Positions 34,528 to 42,674 of a DNA stretch of 64,000 nt are shown one piece after another; position 1 is the first letter of the stretch, and the number at the start of each line of letters is the position of its first letter. The notes beneath the pieces are model-generated. The model was not told the origin of the DNA. It ran no database searches and saw only the letters and a list, made by a program, of their open reading frames with translations. Origin of the DNA: Microbacterium aurum (GTDB taxonomy: Bacteria > Actinomycetota > Actinomycetes > Actinomycetales > Microbacteriaceae); the NCBI RefSeq assembly GCF_016907815.1, contig NZ_JAFBCQ010000001.1, positions 1,054,001 to 1,118,000 on the forward strand, read 5' to 3'. Made by a program: the position numbers and the translations under genes.

Positions 34528-35757
34528 TCATTTCAAGAGTCCTTCGCCAATGTATCCGCCGCTCTCGCAGCCAGGTGGGATGGCGAAGACGGCGGAGCCG
34601 ATGGGGATGGTCCATTGGTTGAGGAGGTCGAGTTCGTCCAGGCGGCGCTGGATGGGAACGAACTGAGCGGTCACATCGGCTTGGTAGGACGCGAAGATCA
34701 ACCCTGACTCAGAGATGCCGTCGCCGCTGGGTGGGAGATCGTAGTTGTAACTGCGTCGGTAGATGCGCTCGGTGCCGTCGCCACGGGCGCGCCGCATGTG
34801 GGCGAAATCGGGGATGACGGGAAACCCTGCGGTGCCGGTGGCGGCGAAGTCGGGTTCGTCAGTCTCGTTCGCCCCTGTGAGCGGTGCTCCGTTCGACAGG
34901 GTTCGGCCGATCGATGCCTCGCGCCCCACGCGGTCGAGCTCGTCCCAGGTGTCGAGGGTCATCCGGATGCGACGGATGACGAGGCCGGTGCCGCCGGCTA
35001 GCCAGCCGTCGGTGACCCAGACGACGGAGTCGAAGTCCTCGGTTCCGGGGACGGGATTGACGGTGCCGTCGACCTGTCCGAACAGGTTCCGCATGGTCGT
35101 GCCGGATCGTTCGGTGCCGCGGGCGCGGCGGAAGCCGTCCTGGCGCCAGCGCACGGTCGCGAAGCGGCGAGCATCCTTGAGCAGCATCCGGGCGGTGTGT
35201 GCGACGGTGACCGGGTCGTCGGAGGCGATCTCGATGAGCAGGTCCCCGCCGCTCCAGGCGTCCTCGAGCTGGTCGATCGAGAACACGGGCAGCGGGGCGA
35301 GCCAGCCTGGGGCGGTTCCTCCCGCGCGGGCGACGAGACCGGGGCCGAAGCCGAAGGTGACGGTCAGGCGTGCGGGCGCGATCGCGAGCTCCGGTTCGGA
35401 GTCGGCGAGAGCGGCGACCCCCTGGGTGAGGCGCGCGGCGTCGTCGGTGAGGATGCGCATCATCCGGCGCAGCCCGTCTCGGCTCGTGCTCGGTGCGAGG
35501 TCGAGCCCGATGAACGCGGTGTGGGCCTGCGGAACGGTCGGGACGCCGGCCTGATGGGGTCCGTGGAATGGGACAGCGTCGCTCCCGGTGATCGCGTCGG
35601 CGTCGGCTGCCGATGTCGAAGAGGCGCGATCGCGGGAGGCGAGGGCGAAGTCTGCGCCGATCGCGGCGGCGGCGCCGAGGCCGGCGGCAGCCCCTCCGAG
35701 GAGGAGCTGTCGCCGGTTCACGCCGCGCCCGGAACCGGCGTCCCGGGCTTGGGGCAT
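34528..35757 (-). CDS. Dyp-type haem peroxidase, Tat-exported (DtpA/EfeB-like)
   Basis: A 409-residue haem peroxidase. The N-terminus has twin Arg (NRRQLLLGGAAAGLGAAAAIGADFAL), consistent with folded export. The DyP GxxDG motif reads FGQVDGTVNP with the distal Asp; the proximal His is probably in PDFAHMRRARGDG. EfeB proteins come with efeU/efeO, which are absent. Instead the neighbours are PCuAC and CopC genes, as for Streptomyces DtpA in its copper-trafficking cluster, so a copper-linked role is more likely. It overlaps the PCuAC gene by one base (TGATG). Confidence 0.9.
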   Translation of the reverse strand: MPQARDAGSGRGVNRRQLLLGGAAAGLGAAAAIGADFALASRDRASSTSAADADAITGSDAVPFHGPHQAGVPTVPQAHTAFIGLDLAPSTSRDGLRRMMRILTDDAARLTQGVAALADSEPELAIAPARLTVTFGFGPGLVARAGGTAPGWLAPLPVFSIDQLEDAWSGGDLLIEIASDDPVTVAHTARMLLKDARRFATVRWRQDGFRRARGTERSGTTMRNLFGQVDGTVNPVPGTEDFDSVVWVTDGWLAGGTGLVIRRIRMTLDTWDELDRVGREASIGRTLSNGAPLTGANETDEPDFAATGTAGFPVIPDFAHMRRARGDGTERIYRRSYNYDLPPSGDGISESGLIFASYQADVTAQFVPIQRRLDELDLLNQWTIPIGSAVFAIPPGCESGGYIGEGLLK

Positions 35758-36293
35758 CAGTCGTCCCCGCCCATGTTCATGTCGTCACCTGTGTAGGTCT
35801 CGTTGGCGCCGGAGTAGTCCTTCGCCGGGGCGGTGAAGGTGTAGTCGGAGCCGTCCGAGAACGTCAGGGTGAACTCGATCTCGTCGCCTGCGACGATTGG
35901 GGCGGTCAGGCCCATGAGCATGAGGTGGTTGCCGCCCGGCTCGAGCGTGAGCGCGCCGCCGGCCGGGATGGTGAAGCCGCCGTCTTTCTCCCGCATGACC
36001 ATCGAGCCGCTGCCGTTGTCTACGGTCTCGTGCAACTGCATCGAGGTCGAGGCGGTGCTGGTGGCCGAGACCAGGGTCACGTCGGCGTCGCCGGTGTTGG
36101 CGAGCTCGCCGAAGGCGGCGGACATGCCCTCGCCGGCGGCCTTGACCCAGGCGTCGATACTCGTGACGCTCTGCCCGGCGGTTGTCGGGCCAGCGGCCTG
36201 GTCGGGCGTCGTTGTCGCGCATCCAGCGAGAGCGAGCGCAGCGGCGGCCAGCGCGAAGACGACCGCCGGACGGCGGACGGTGAGTGTGTTCAT
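35757..36293 (-). CDS. Periplasmic-type copper chaperone PCu(A)C, lipoprotein
   Basis: A 178-residue lipoprotein (lipobox LAGC, Cys about 25) with the PCuAC cupredoxin-like domain. The Cu(I) ligands are visible as SMQLHETV, then MVMREKDG, and GGNHLMLMG, the H(M)x10Mx21HxM pattern. The C-terminus adds a Met/Asp tail (DDMNMGGDD). PCuAC proteins deliver copper to extracytoplasmic cuproproteins such as cytochrome oxidase. Middle gene of the four-gene copper row. Confidence 0.92.
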   Translation of the reverse strand: MNTLTVRRPAVVFALAAAALALAGCATTTPDQAAGPTTAGQSVTSIDAWVKAAGEGMSAAFGELANTGDADVTLVSATSTASTSMQLHETVDNGSGSMVMREKDGGFTIPAGGALTLEPGGNHLMLMGLTAPIVAGDEIEFTLTFSDGSDYTFTAPAKDYSGANETYTGDDMNMGGDD

Positions 36294-36334
36294 CAGAATG
36301 GTTCCTTACGTCGTTCAGAAAGGGTTGGGTGTGT

Positions 36335-36940
36335 TCACGGAGAGCCGGGCTCGTCCGTGCCGTGTTGGGTGACGCGTCGGCGGAGGAAGCGACTGGCGAT
36401 CCAGTAGCCACCGCCTGCGATGACGGCGCCGGCAAGACCGATGAGAACGATCCGTATCGCCCCCGGCACTCCCGGCTCTCGGGTGTCTGCGCTGTCCTGC
36501 CCGTTCGCTGCTCCTGGCGCCGTGGCGGCCGGTGACGGCCGTTCGCCGGCGTCTCCGACGACGAACGGGATGATCCCGCTGATGGGATGCCCGTCGCGAG
36601 AGACGACCTGCCATCGGATCTCATACCAGCCGTCGGGCATGCCGCCCTGCAGTGCGATCCGCGCCCTGGTGTCGTCGTAGGCGAGGTCGCCCTCGGTCCA
36701 CGACTGCTCGGCGGCGTCGGTCACGATGATGATGCCACCGAGCTCCATGAGCTCTCCGGAGAACTGCAGCACGACCTCCTCCGGTGGAGCCTGAAGCACT
36801 TCGCCGTCGGCCGGGGTCGATGCGACGAGCTGGTCATGAGCCTGGGCAGGCTCCGCGATCCAGAGCAGGCCACTGGTCATTGCGGCGACCGCGAGCGCGG
36901 CCGTGACGATGCGTATCCACCCGGAAACGGGTCGTGACAT
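36335..36940 (-). CDS. copC: CopC-domain copper-binding membrane-anchored protein
   Basis: A 201-residue protein: signal sequence ending AQA, mature start HDQLVASTPADGEVLQAPPEEVVLQFSGEL with the copper-binding N-terminal His typical of CopC/YobA, a second His in SRDGHPISG, a Pro/Ala linker and one C-terminal membrane helix (IRIVLIGLAGAVIAGGGYWIA). ATG 36940 is preferred; a GTG at 36964 adds eight residues. Transcribed with the PCuAC and DyP genes (41-base gap). Confidence 0.9.
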   Translation of the reverse strand: MSRPVSGWIRIVTAALAVAAMTSGLLWIAEPAQAHDQLVASTPADGEVLQAPPEEVVLQFSGELMELGGIIIVTDAAEQSWTEGDLAYDDTRARIALQGGMPDGWYEIRWQVVSRDGHPISGIIPFVVGDAGERPSPAATAPGAANGQDSADTREPGVPGAIRIVLIGLAGAVIAGGGYWIASRFLRRRVTQHGTDEPGSP

Positions 36941-37107
36941 GGTGCGTCCAATGCTGATCGGCACGGCAGCGCCGCACCAGGGTGAGAGCCAGATCGTTAC
37001 CGTCGGCGACGGTCGACCGCGAAAGAGCCGGCTGGTTGAGGTTCACGCCCCGAAGGGTCGGAACGGACGCCAGCCGCACGCTCCCGGGGCGCGTGCGACC
37101 CGGTGCG

Positions 37108-37818
37108 TCAGGAGAGCGCGAGCAGAGTGGAGCGCGGTGGCCCTCTGCGGGAGATCGACGCCCCGAGCAGCAGATGCGCGAAGGGGCGCTGGTTCAGGAA
37201 GTCGCCCACCAGCCGCGGCAGGGCGACCCGGATGGCAGCCGGACGAGGCAGTCGCGGGAACAGCGTGCGCACGAGCATTGCCGTGAGCTGCCACAGGCCG
37301 ACGAGGGCGGCTTCGCCGCGTCGGATCAGCAGGATGGTGACCACCGCTGCGATACCGTGCCCGACCCACATCCCGCCGTCGGAGTGATCCATGTGGGGAG
37401 CCATCTCGGTCCCGGTGTGCAGCAGCGTGATCGTCTGCGCATGATGCCCGGCGTGGCCGGCGGGGGCGTCTTCGATCAGGAGCACTCCGGGGCCGGTAGT
37501 GCCGAGCACGAACAGCCAGTGGAACAGGAGTTGGCTGGACAGTACCGAGAGCACCAGCCCCGGCAGAGACAGGACGCGCCCGGACAGCGGGAGGCATACG
37601 AACACCGAGAGCGCCAACGGCACCAGGATGCCCGGCATCTCCGGCACGGACCCTCCGGCGAGCACATGCGATATCAGCGCGATCAAGGTGGAGAACACCG
37701 CGACGAGCAGCGCCTTCCCGGCGCGCGCCTGCCGAGACAGACGCGCCCCGCGCAGCCGCGCCGGGACGGGCTCGCCGTCTCGGGCTGCTTCTGCAGTGCG
37801 AGGTCTCATCAATCTCAT
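37108..37818 (-). CDS. Membrane protein of the copper row, Met/His-rich loop
   Basis: A 236-residue integral membrane protein with about five hydrophobic segments (ALLVAVFSTLIALISHVL, GILVPLALSVFVCLPL, LSVLSSQLLFHWLFVLG and others). Between the third and fourth helices is an extracytoplasmic loop rich in copper ligands, HAGHHAQTITLLHTGTEMAPHMDHSDGGM. It precedes copC and may help copper uptake or delivery as CopD does, though no CopD signature was recognised. Confidence 0.75.
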   Translation of the reverse strand: MRLMRPRTAEAARDGEPVPARLRGARLSRQARAGKALLVAVFSTLIALISHVLAGGSVPEMPGILVPLALSVFVCLPLSGRVLSLPGLVLSVLSSQLLFHWLFVLGTTGPGVLLIEDAPAGHAGHHAQTITLLHTGTEMAPHMDHSDGGMWVGHGIAAVVTILLIRRGEAALVGLWQLTAMLVRTLFPRLPRPAAIRVALPRLVGDFLNQRPFAHLLLGASISRRGPPRSTLLALS

Positions 37819-37889
37819 CCTAAGGATCGGCCGAGCCCCTCCCAGGAGCCCGCGGCGGGCGCATGGAGCACCTCCGACTAGGCCACACT

Positions 37890-37908
37890 ATACGGTGGGG
37901 GGTATATT
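37890..37908 (+). promoter_or_regulatory. CsoR/CstR-type operator overlapping a leaderless promoter
   Basis: ATACGGTGGGGGGTAT (37890-37905) has the ATAC...G-run...GTAT layout of CsoR-family operators. It overlaps the -10 box TATATT (37903-37908), which stands 6 bases before the ATG of the MFS gene, so bound repressor would occlude polymerase. The related site at 39845-39860 has the same position relative to its gene. Confidence 0.75.
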
Positions 37909-37914
37909 CGGAGC

Positions 37915-39198
37915 ATGTCGACCCCCACGATCACGCCCGCGCGTCGCCGGGTGCAGCGGCGCACGCTGCTGCTGCTCTCCCTCGCCCAGGTGTTCAGCGG
38001 CGTCGGCACCGGCGCGGTGGTGTCGACCGGCTCCTTGCTTGCCGTCGAGCTGTCGGGGTCGGAGGCGTGGGCTGGTTCGGTGACCACGACGATGACGCTC
38101 GGCGCGGCAGTCGCCTCGGCGCTGCTGATGCGCCTGGCCCTGGCCCGGGGTCGTCGGATCGCCCTGTCGACCGGACTGCTGATCGGCGCTGCGGGAGCTG
38201 TCGGCGTCGTGCTCGCCGCCGTCAGCGGGGCCTTCTGGCTGCTGGTCGCCTCGGGGGTGCTGATCGGATACGGGAACGCGGTGAACCTGCAGGCACGATT
38301 CGCCGCGACCGATCTGAGCGCGACCGAGCACCGAGGGCGCGACCTGTCGCTCGTGGTCTGGATGAGCACGATCGGCGCGGTCGCCGGCCCGAACCTCATC
38401 GGCGCCGGCGGGACACTCGCAGCCGGACTCGGCATTCCTGCGTTGTCCGGGCTGTTCGTGATCTCCACGGCCGGAATGCTGGTGGGCATGGCCGTCATCT
38501 GGATCGGCCTCCGACCCGACCCCTACCTCGTCCTCATCGGTCGGCAACCGCTGGCCGGAGCCGACGGAGCGGTCACGGCTGCGCCTGTGCCGGGAGGTCC
38601 GCGGCCGGGGTTGCGGCAGGGCATCCGGGCGTTGTGGTCCCACCCCGGATCGCGAGCCGGGCTGATCGGCATCGTCGCCGCGCACGCGGTGATGGTCGCG
38701 GTGATGTCGATGACGCCGGTGCACCTGACCGGGCACGGCGCCTCGATCACCATCGTCGGGCTCACCGTGAGCCTGCACATCGCGGGCATGTATGCGCTGG
38801 CCCCGGTGATGGGCGTGCTCACCGATCGGCTCGGCGGGCGCATCGTCGCCGCGGCCGGGATGGTGACGCTGCTGGTCGCGGTGCTGCTGGCCGGGTTCAG
38901 CGGCGACGCCCACGTGGTGACCGTGATCGGGTTGATCCTGCTCGGCCTGGGCTGGTCGGCCGCGACCGTGGCTGGGTCGGCGATGATCGTCGCCGCCACC
39001 CCCGTCGCCGAGCGGGTTGCCGCCCAGGGCGCGTCGGACACGCTGATGAGCCTCGCCGGTGCTGTGGGCGGGTTGCTCGCCGGGGTCGCCCTCGCCGCGA
39101 TCGGCTATCTCGGCCTCGGCGCTGCCAGCGCCGTGGTCATTCTCATCACCCTCGCGGTCCTGGCCTGTACCGCACGAACGAATCGGAGAACCCCATGA
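37915..39198 (+). CDS. Major facilitator superfamily transporter
   Basis: A 427-residue protein with 12 predicted membrane helices in two halves; the loop after helix 2 reads LMRLALARGRRIAL, and the second half contains GVLTDRLGGRIV, the MFS A-like motif. The substrate is unknown. Because it is first in an operon with sulfur-transfer genes and has the same operator as the thioredoxin gene, export of a sulfur or thiol compound is a reasonable guess. It overlaps the next gene by four bases. Confidence 0.85.
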   Translation: MSTPTITPARRRVQRRTLLLLSLAQVFSGVGTGAVVSTGSLLAVELSGSEAWAGSVTTTMTLGAAVASALLMRLALARGRRIALSTGLLIGAAGAVGVVLAAVSGAFWLLVASGVLIGYGNAVNLQARFAATDLSATEHRGRDLSLVVWMSTIGAVAGPNLIGAGGTLAAGLGIPALSGLFVISTAGMLVGMAVIWIGLRPDPYLVLIGRQPLAGADGAVTAAPVPGGPRPGLRQGIRALWSHPGSRAGLIGIVAAHAVMVAVMSMTPVHLTGHGASITIVGLTVSLHIAGMYALAPVMGVLTDRLGGRIVAAAGMVTLLVAVLLAGFSGDAHVVTVIGLILLGLGWSAATVAGSAMIVAATPVAERVAAQGASDTLMSLAGAVGGLLAGVALAAIGYLGLGAASAVVILITLAVLACTARTNRRTP

Positions 39199-39419
39199 GC
39201 ATCCTCGCCTTCCTCAGCTCCACTCCCGGACGGTGGACCCGCGCCATCGTCGGCGCCGTCCTGATCGCGCTGGGCGCGATCCTCGGCGGCTGGTGGTGGC
39301 TGCTCGCCGCGCCCGGGCTCTTGTTCGTCCTCGTCGGCGCACTCGACGTGTGCCTGATCGCGCCGCTCGCGGGAAAGCCCCTGCGCGGCAAGGACTTCCG
39401 CGCCGCCCTTGGCCGCTGA
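39195..39419 (+). CDS. Small membrane protein, DUF2892/YgaP-type
   Basis: A 74-residue protein with two membrane helices (TRAIVGAVLIALGAILG and WLLAAPGLLFVLVGALDVCLIAPLAG). The pattern PGRWTRAIVGAVLIALG...GLLFVLVGALDVCLIAPLAGKPLRG matches DUF2892, the membrane domain of rhodanese YgaP. Single Cys in the second helix. A rhodanese lipoprotein gene follows, so the two domains of YgaP are split here. Confidence 0.8.
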   Translation: MSILAFLSSTPGRWTRAIVGAVLIALGAILGGWWWLLAAPGLLFVLVGALDVCLIAPLAGKPLRGKDFRAALGR

Positions 39420-39445
39420 CCGGCCCGAACGAACGGACACGCATC

Positions 39446-39808
39446 ATGCGCACGCTCCTCACCCTGCTCTCGCTCGCCTTCGCCGCAACCCTCACCCTGG
39501 CCGGCTGCTCCAGCCCTGCCCCCGTGACCGTGGGTGAGGATGCCGTCATCATCGACGTCCGAACTCCGGCTGAGTACGCCGAAGGGCACCTCGACGGCGC
39601 GGTGAACATCGACGTCTCCTCCCCGGCATTCGCCGACACCATCGCCGAGCTCCCCGCAGACGGCGAGTATGTCGTCTACTGCCGGTCGGGCAACCGCTCC
39701 GCACAGGCCGCCTCGATCATGCGCGACCACGGATTCGAGCACGTCATCGACGCCGGCGCTCTCAGCGATGCATCAACGGCCACCGGGATCGACATCGTCA
39801 CGGAGTGA
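39446..39808 (+). CDS. Rhodanese-domain lipoprotein
   Basis: A 120-residue protein. ATG 39446 starts a lipoprotein signal (lipobox LAGC, Cys 19), after which comes a single rhodanese domain: DAVIIDVRTPAEYAEGHLDGAVNIDV and the active-site loop YVVYCRSGNRSAQAA with the sulfur-carrying Cys. It would move sulfane sulfur outside the membrane. It shares the operon with the MFS and DUF2892 genes. Confidence 0.9.
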   Translation: MRTLLTLLSLAFAATLTLAGCSSPAPVTVGEDAVIIDVRTPAEYAEGHLDGAVNIDVSSPAFADTIAELPADGEYVVYCRSGNRSAQAASIMRDHGFEHVIDAGALSDASTATGIDIVTE

Positions 39809-39844
39809 GCGTCAGCCCGCGCGACCACGAATGGTCGCATCACA

Positions 39845-39863
39845 ATACCCCTGGGGGTATACT
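39845..39863 (+). promoter_or_regulatory. CsoR/CstR-type operator and promoter of the thioredoxin gene
   Basis: ATACCCCTGGGGGTAT (39845-39860) is a nearly perfect palindrome. It overlaps the -10 box TATACT (39858-39863), which lies 6 bases before ATG 39870; the mRNA is probably leaderless. Such C/G-run palindromes are the known targets of CsoR and CstR. Confidence 0.82.
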
Positions 39864-39869
39864 CAAGTT

Positions 39870-40256
39870 ATGGCTACCCGAGAGATCACCCTCGACAACC
39901 TCGAACCCACCATCACGGGGAACGACATCGTGCTCCTGGACTTCTGGGCTGCGTGGTGCGGCCCGTGCCGCGCGTTCGCGCCCGTATTTGAGACCGCCTC
40001 GACCACCCACCCGGACGTGGTGTTCGGGAAGGTCGACACCGAGGCGCAGCAGCAACTCGCCGCCGGGTTCCGGATCACCTCGATCCCGACCCTGATGGCG
40101 TTCCGCGAGAACATCCTCGTGTTCGCCCAGCCCGGCGCCCTCGCGGCCCCGCAACTGGAACAGGTGATCGCCGCCGTGCGCGACCTTGACATGGACGAGG
40201 TCCGCGCCCAGGTCGCCGCACAGGCTCAGCAGAGCCAGCAGGAGACGGCACGATGA
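39870..40256 (+). CDS. Thioredoxin
   Basis: A 128-residue thioredoxin with the WCGPC active site (LLDFWAAWCGPCRAFAP) and cis-Pro loop SIPTLMAF. The C-terminal 20 residues (DEVRAQVAAQAQQSQQETAR) extend beyond the fold. No signal peptide. It starts at ATG 39870 after a leaderless promoter under a CstR-type operator and overlaps the CoA-disulfide reductase gene by four bases. Probable role is reduction of protein or low-molecular-weight persulfides. Confidence 0.93.
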   Translation: MATREITLDNLEPTITGNDIVLLDFWAAWCGPCRAFAPVFETASTTHPDVVFGKVDTEAQQQLAAGFRITSIPTLMAFRENILVFAQPGALAAPQLEQVIAAVRDLDMDEVRAQVAAQAQQSQQETAR

Positions 40257-41944
40257 GGATCGTCATCGTCGGAGGCGTCGCCGGCGGCATGAGCTGCGCC
40301 GCCCGCGCACGGCGGTTGGACGAGACCGCGGAGATCATCGTGCTCGAACGCGGCGAGCACGTCTCCTACGCGAACTGCGGACTGCCCTACTTCGTCGGCG
40401 GGGAGATCTCCGACCCCGCGAAGCTGCTCGTGCAGACCCCGCAGTCTCTTCACGCCGCTCTCAACCTGGACGTGCGAACCCGCCACGACGTCACCGGACT
40501 CGACCCCGAGCAGCGGGTCGTGACCGTGGACACCCCGGACGGGACGATGCGGATCGGGTATGACGCGCTCGTGCTGTCGCCGGGTGCGCAGGCCGCGCGA
40601 CCCCCGATCCCGGGTCTGGACTCTCCGCGAGTGCGCACCCTGCGCACCGTCGATGACGCCCTTGCTCTGCGCGAGCAGGTCGAGGCCGGAGCGCGGCGCG
40701 CGGTCGTGCTCGGCGCCGGATTCATCGGCATCGAGGCCGCCGAAGCCCTCGCCCGCCAAGGACTGGACGTGTCCGTGGTCGAGCTCGCCGAGCACGTCCT
40801 GCCCCCGCTGGAGCCGGAGCTCGCCGCGCTCGTTTCCGACGAGCTGCGCCTGCTCGGAATCGAACTGAGAACGAGCATCGGCGCCGCGGGCATCCAGCAG
40901 GGCGCCGAGCACGACTTGGTCGCCCTTTCCGACGGAACGCTGCTGCCCGCCGAGCTGATCGTCCTGTCCGTGGGCGTGCGACCGGACACGGCCGTGTTCG
41001 AGGCGGCGGGGGTGGCGTGCGAGCGGGGCGCGATCGTGGTCGATGAGCACGGTCGCACCTCGATCCCCGGTGTCTGGGCCGTCGGCGACGCGACCGTCAG
41101 CGTCGACGCGGTCACCGGCGTCCGCCGTCCGGTCGCCCTCGCCGGGCCCGCGAACCGGGCCGGCCGGCTGGTCGCCGACGACATCCTCCGCCCTGGTGCC
41201 TCCCGGCCGATCCCGCACCCGGTCGGGACCGCGATCGTCCGGATCGGCTCGCTGACCGCGGCGCTGACCGGCGTGAACCGCAGTGCGCTGGACGCGGCCG
41301 GCATCGGGTACCGGACGATCCACCTGCACCCGAACCAGCACGCCGGATACTTCCCCGGAGCGACCCAGCTCCACCTGATCCTCCACCTCCGCGAGACGGA
41401 CGGGCTGCTGCTCGGCGCGCAGGCGGTCGGCGCGGAAGGCGTCGACAAGCGCATCGACGTGCTCGCCACAGCGATCCGCGCCGGCATGGTCGTGGACGAG
41501 CTGATCGACCTGGACCTCGCCTATTCGCCCCCCTACGGGCAGGCCAAGGACCCGGTGAACCTCGCCGGGATGATCGGGGAGAACGTCCGCACCGGAACCC
41601 TCGCGCTCTGGTACGCGCAGGACGTCGATCACGTGCTCGCGGACGCGTTCGTGCTCGACACGCGCAGCCGCGCCGAGTTCGCCACCGGACACCTGCCCGG
41701 CGCGCTGAACGTCCCCCACACCGAGCTGCGCGACCGCCTCGACGAGGTCCGCACCGCAGCTGCCGGGAGGCCCGTCCGAGTGATGTGCGCCTCCGGGGTC
41801 CGCTCGGCCATCGCCCACCGCGTCCTCGCCCAGGCGGGATTCGACTCCGCCTCCCTGTCCGGCGGCATCCTCACCCTCCGAGCCGCGCTCGGCGACCGAG
41901 CCGCCGAGCTGCTGCGCTTCGAGGGGGCGATGCAGGATGCCTGA
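40253..41944 (+). CDS. FAD-dependent CoA-disulfide/persulfide reductase with C-terminal rhodanese domain
   Basis: A 563-residue fusion. The N-terminal FAD/NAD(P)H oxidoreductase has GGVAGGMSCAARARR, the single redox Cys in SYANCGLPYF (Cys43), the NAD motif VVLGAGFIGIEAAEAL and FAD motif GVWAVGDA. A rhodanese domain from about 455 has its active Cys in VRVMCASGVRS. This matches CoA-disulfide reductase-rhodanese enzymes (Npsr/CDR-RHD type), which reduce CoA persulfide or polysulfide. It overlaps the next gene by eight bases. Confidence 0.93.
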   Translation: MRIVIVGGVAGGMSCAARARRLDETAEIIVLERGEHVSYANCGLPYFVGGEISDPAKLLVQTPQSLHAALNLDVRTRHDVTGLDPEQRVVTVDTPDGTMRIGYDALVLSPGAQAARPPIPGLDSPRVRTLRTVDDALALREQVEAGARRAVVLGAGFIGIEAAEALARQGLDVSVVELAEHVLPPLEPELAALVSDELRLLGIELRTSIGAAGIQQGAEHDLVALSDGTLLPAELIVLSVGVRPDTAVFEAAGVACERGAIVVDEHGRTSIPGVWAVGDATVSVDAVTGVRRPVALAGPANRAGRLVADDILRPGASRPIPHPVGTAIVRIGSLTAALTGVNRSALDAAGIGYRTIHLHPNQHAGYFPGATQLHLILHLRETDGLLLGAQAVGAEGVDKRIDVLATAIRAGMVVDELIDLDLAYSPPYGQAKDPVNLAGMIGENVRTGTLALWYAQDVDHVLADAFVLDTRSRAEFATGHLPGALNVPHTELRDRLDEVRTAAAGRPVRVMCASGVRSAIAHRVLAQAGFDSASLSGGILTLRAALGDRAAELLRFEGAMQDA

Positions 41945-42209
41945 GCCCCGTGCGCTCCGCTCCTGCGCCGTGTCCCCTGCGGGTCGAGTCGTCCGGGCGA
42001 TCGCGGCCGTGCTCGTCGGCGCGTTCGCGTTGAGCATGACCGGCCAGCCCTGGTGCGCGATACCGGCAGGGATCTGCGCGACCCTCCTCGCCATCGGTGC
42101 CATCACCGGCTGGTGCCCCACCGACCTGCTCCGCACCCCGCAGGCCGAGACAGTCGAACAGAACACCCTCGGCTTCACCGACGCCCGCCAGCACATCGAC
42201 ATCACCTGA
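41937..42209 (+). CDS. Small membrane protein, DUF2892/YgaP-type
   Basis: A 90-residue protein with two hydrophobic segments (VVRAIAAVLVGAFALSM and CAIPAGICATLLAIGAITGWCPTDLL). The GWCPTDLL end of helix 2 is characteristic of YgaP-like DUF2892 proteins. Four Cys residues. Second DUF2892 protein in this operon. Confidence 0.82.
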   Translation: MPEPRALRSCAVSPAGRVVRAIAAVLVGAFALSMTGQPWCAIPAGICATLLAIGAITGWCPTDLLRTPQAETVEQNTLGFTDARQHIDIT

Positions 42210-42235
42210 CCGCTCCCGAACCGAGAGGACTCGCT

Positions 42236-42511
42236 ATGAGCACCACCGACCCCGACGTCCAGCGCCGCATCCTGCACCGCCTCCGCCGTGCTCGCGGCCA
42301 GCTCGACGCCGTCATCAACGCCGTCGAGCAGGAGAAGCCCTGCCGCGACATCGTCACCCAGCTCGCCGCCGTCTCCAGCGCCCTCGACCGGGCTGGGTTC
42401 GCGATCGTGTCCACCGCGATGAAGGACTGCCTCACCGACCCCGACACCGCCCTCGCCGAAGACGGAATCACCACCGAAGAGCTCGAGAAGCTCTTCATGA
42501 TGCTCGCCTGA
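42236..42511 (+). CDS. CsoR-family repressor, CstR-like persulfide sensor
   Basis: A 91-residue all-helical repressor (RRILHRLRRARGQLDAVINAVEQEKPCRDIV). The Cys pair is kept as Cys36 and Cys65, but the copper ligand His61 of CsoR is Ala61 (IVSTAMKDC). CstR proteins have exactly this Cys-Cys, no-His pattern and sense persulfides or polysulfides by disulfide/polysulfide cross-linking. Operon neighbours (rhodaneses, thioredoxin, CoA-disulfide reductase) fit. It should bind the operators at 37890 and 39845. ATG 42236 has GAGAGGA upstream. Confidence 0.9.
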   Translation: MSTTDPDVQRRILHRLRRARGQLDAVINAVEQEKPCRDIVTQLAAVSSALDRAGFAIVSTAMKDCLTDPDTALAEDGITTEELEKLFMMLA

Positions 42512-42549
42512 CCTCGGACCCCACAGACAAGACAACGAGGAGAACGTCT

Positions 42550-42672
42550 ATGTGCCAGCAAGTCACCTGCTCACGCTGCGGCCGACCGACATGGACCGGC
42601 TGCGGGCAGCACATCGAGACCGCACTCGCCGGAGTGCCCGAAGCCGACCGCTGCCACTGCCAGGAGGTGTGA
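42550..42672 (+). CDS. Tiny Cys-rich protein, copy 1
   Basis: A 40-residue protein, MCQQVTCSRCGRPTWTGCGQ and on, with six Cys and two His, arranged CxxxxCxxC...WxGCGxH...CHC, suited to binding one or two zinc ions. Family members are single small genes in actinobacteria; function unknown. A ribosome site GAGGAGAA precedes it. The next gene encodes a paralogue. Confidence 0.75.
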   Translation: MCQQVTCSRCGRPTWTGCGQHIETALAGVPEADRCHCQEV

Positions 42673-42674
42673 CC

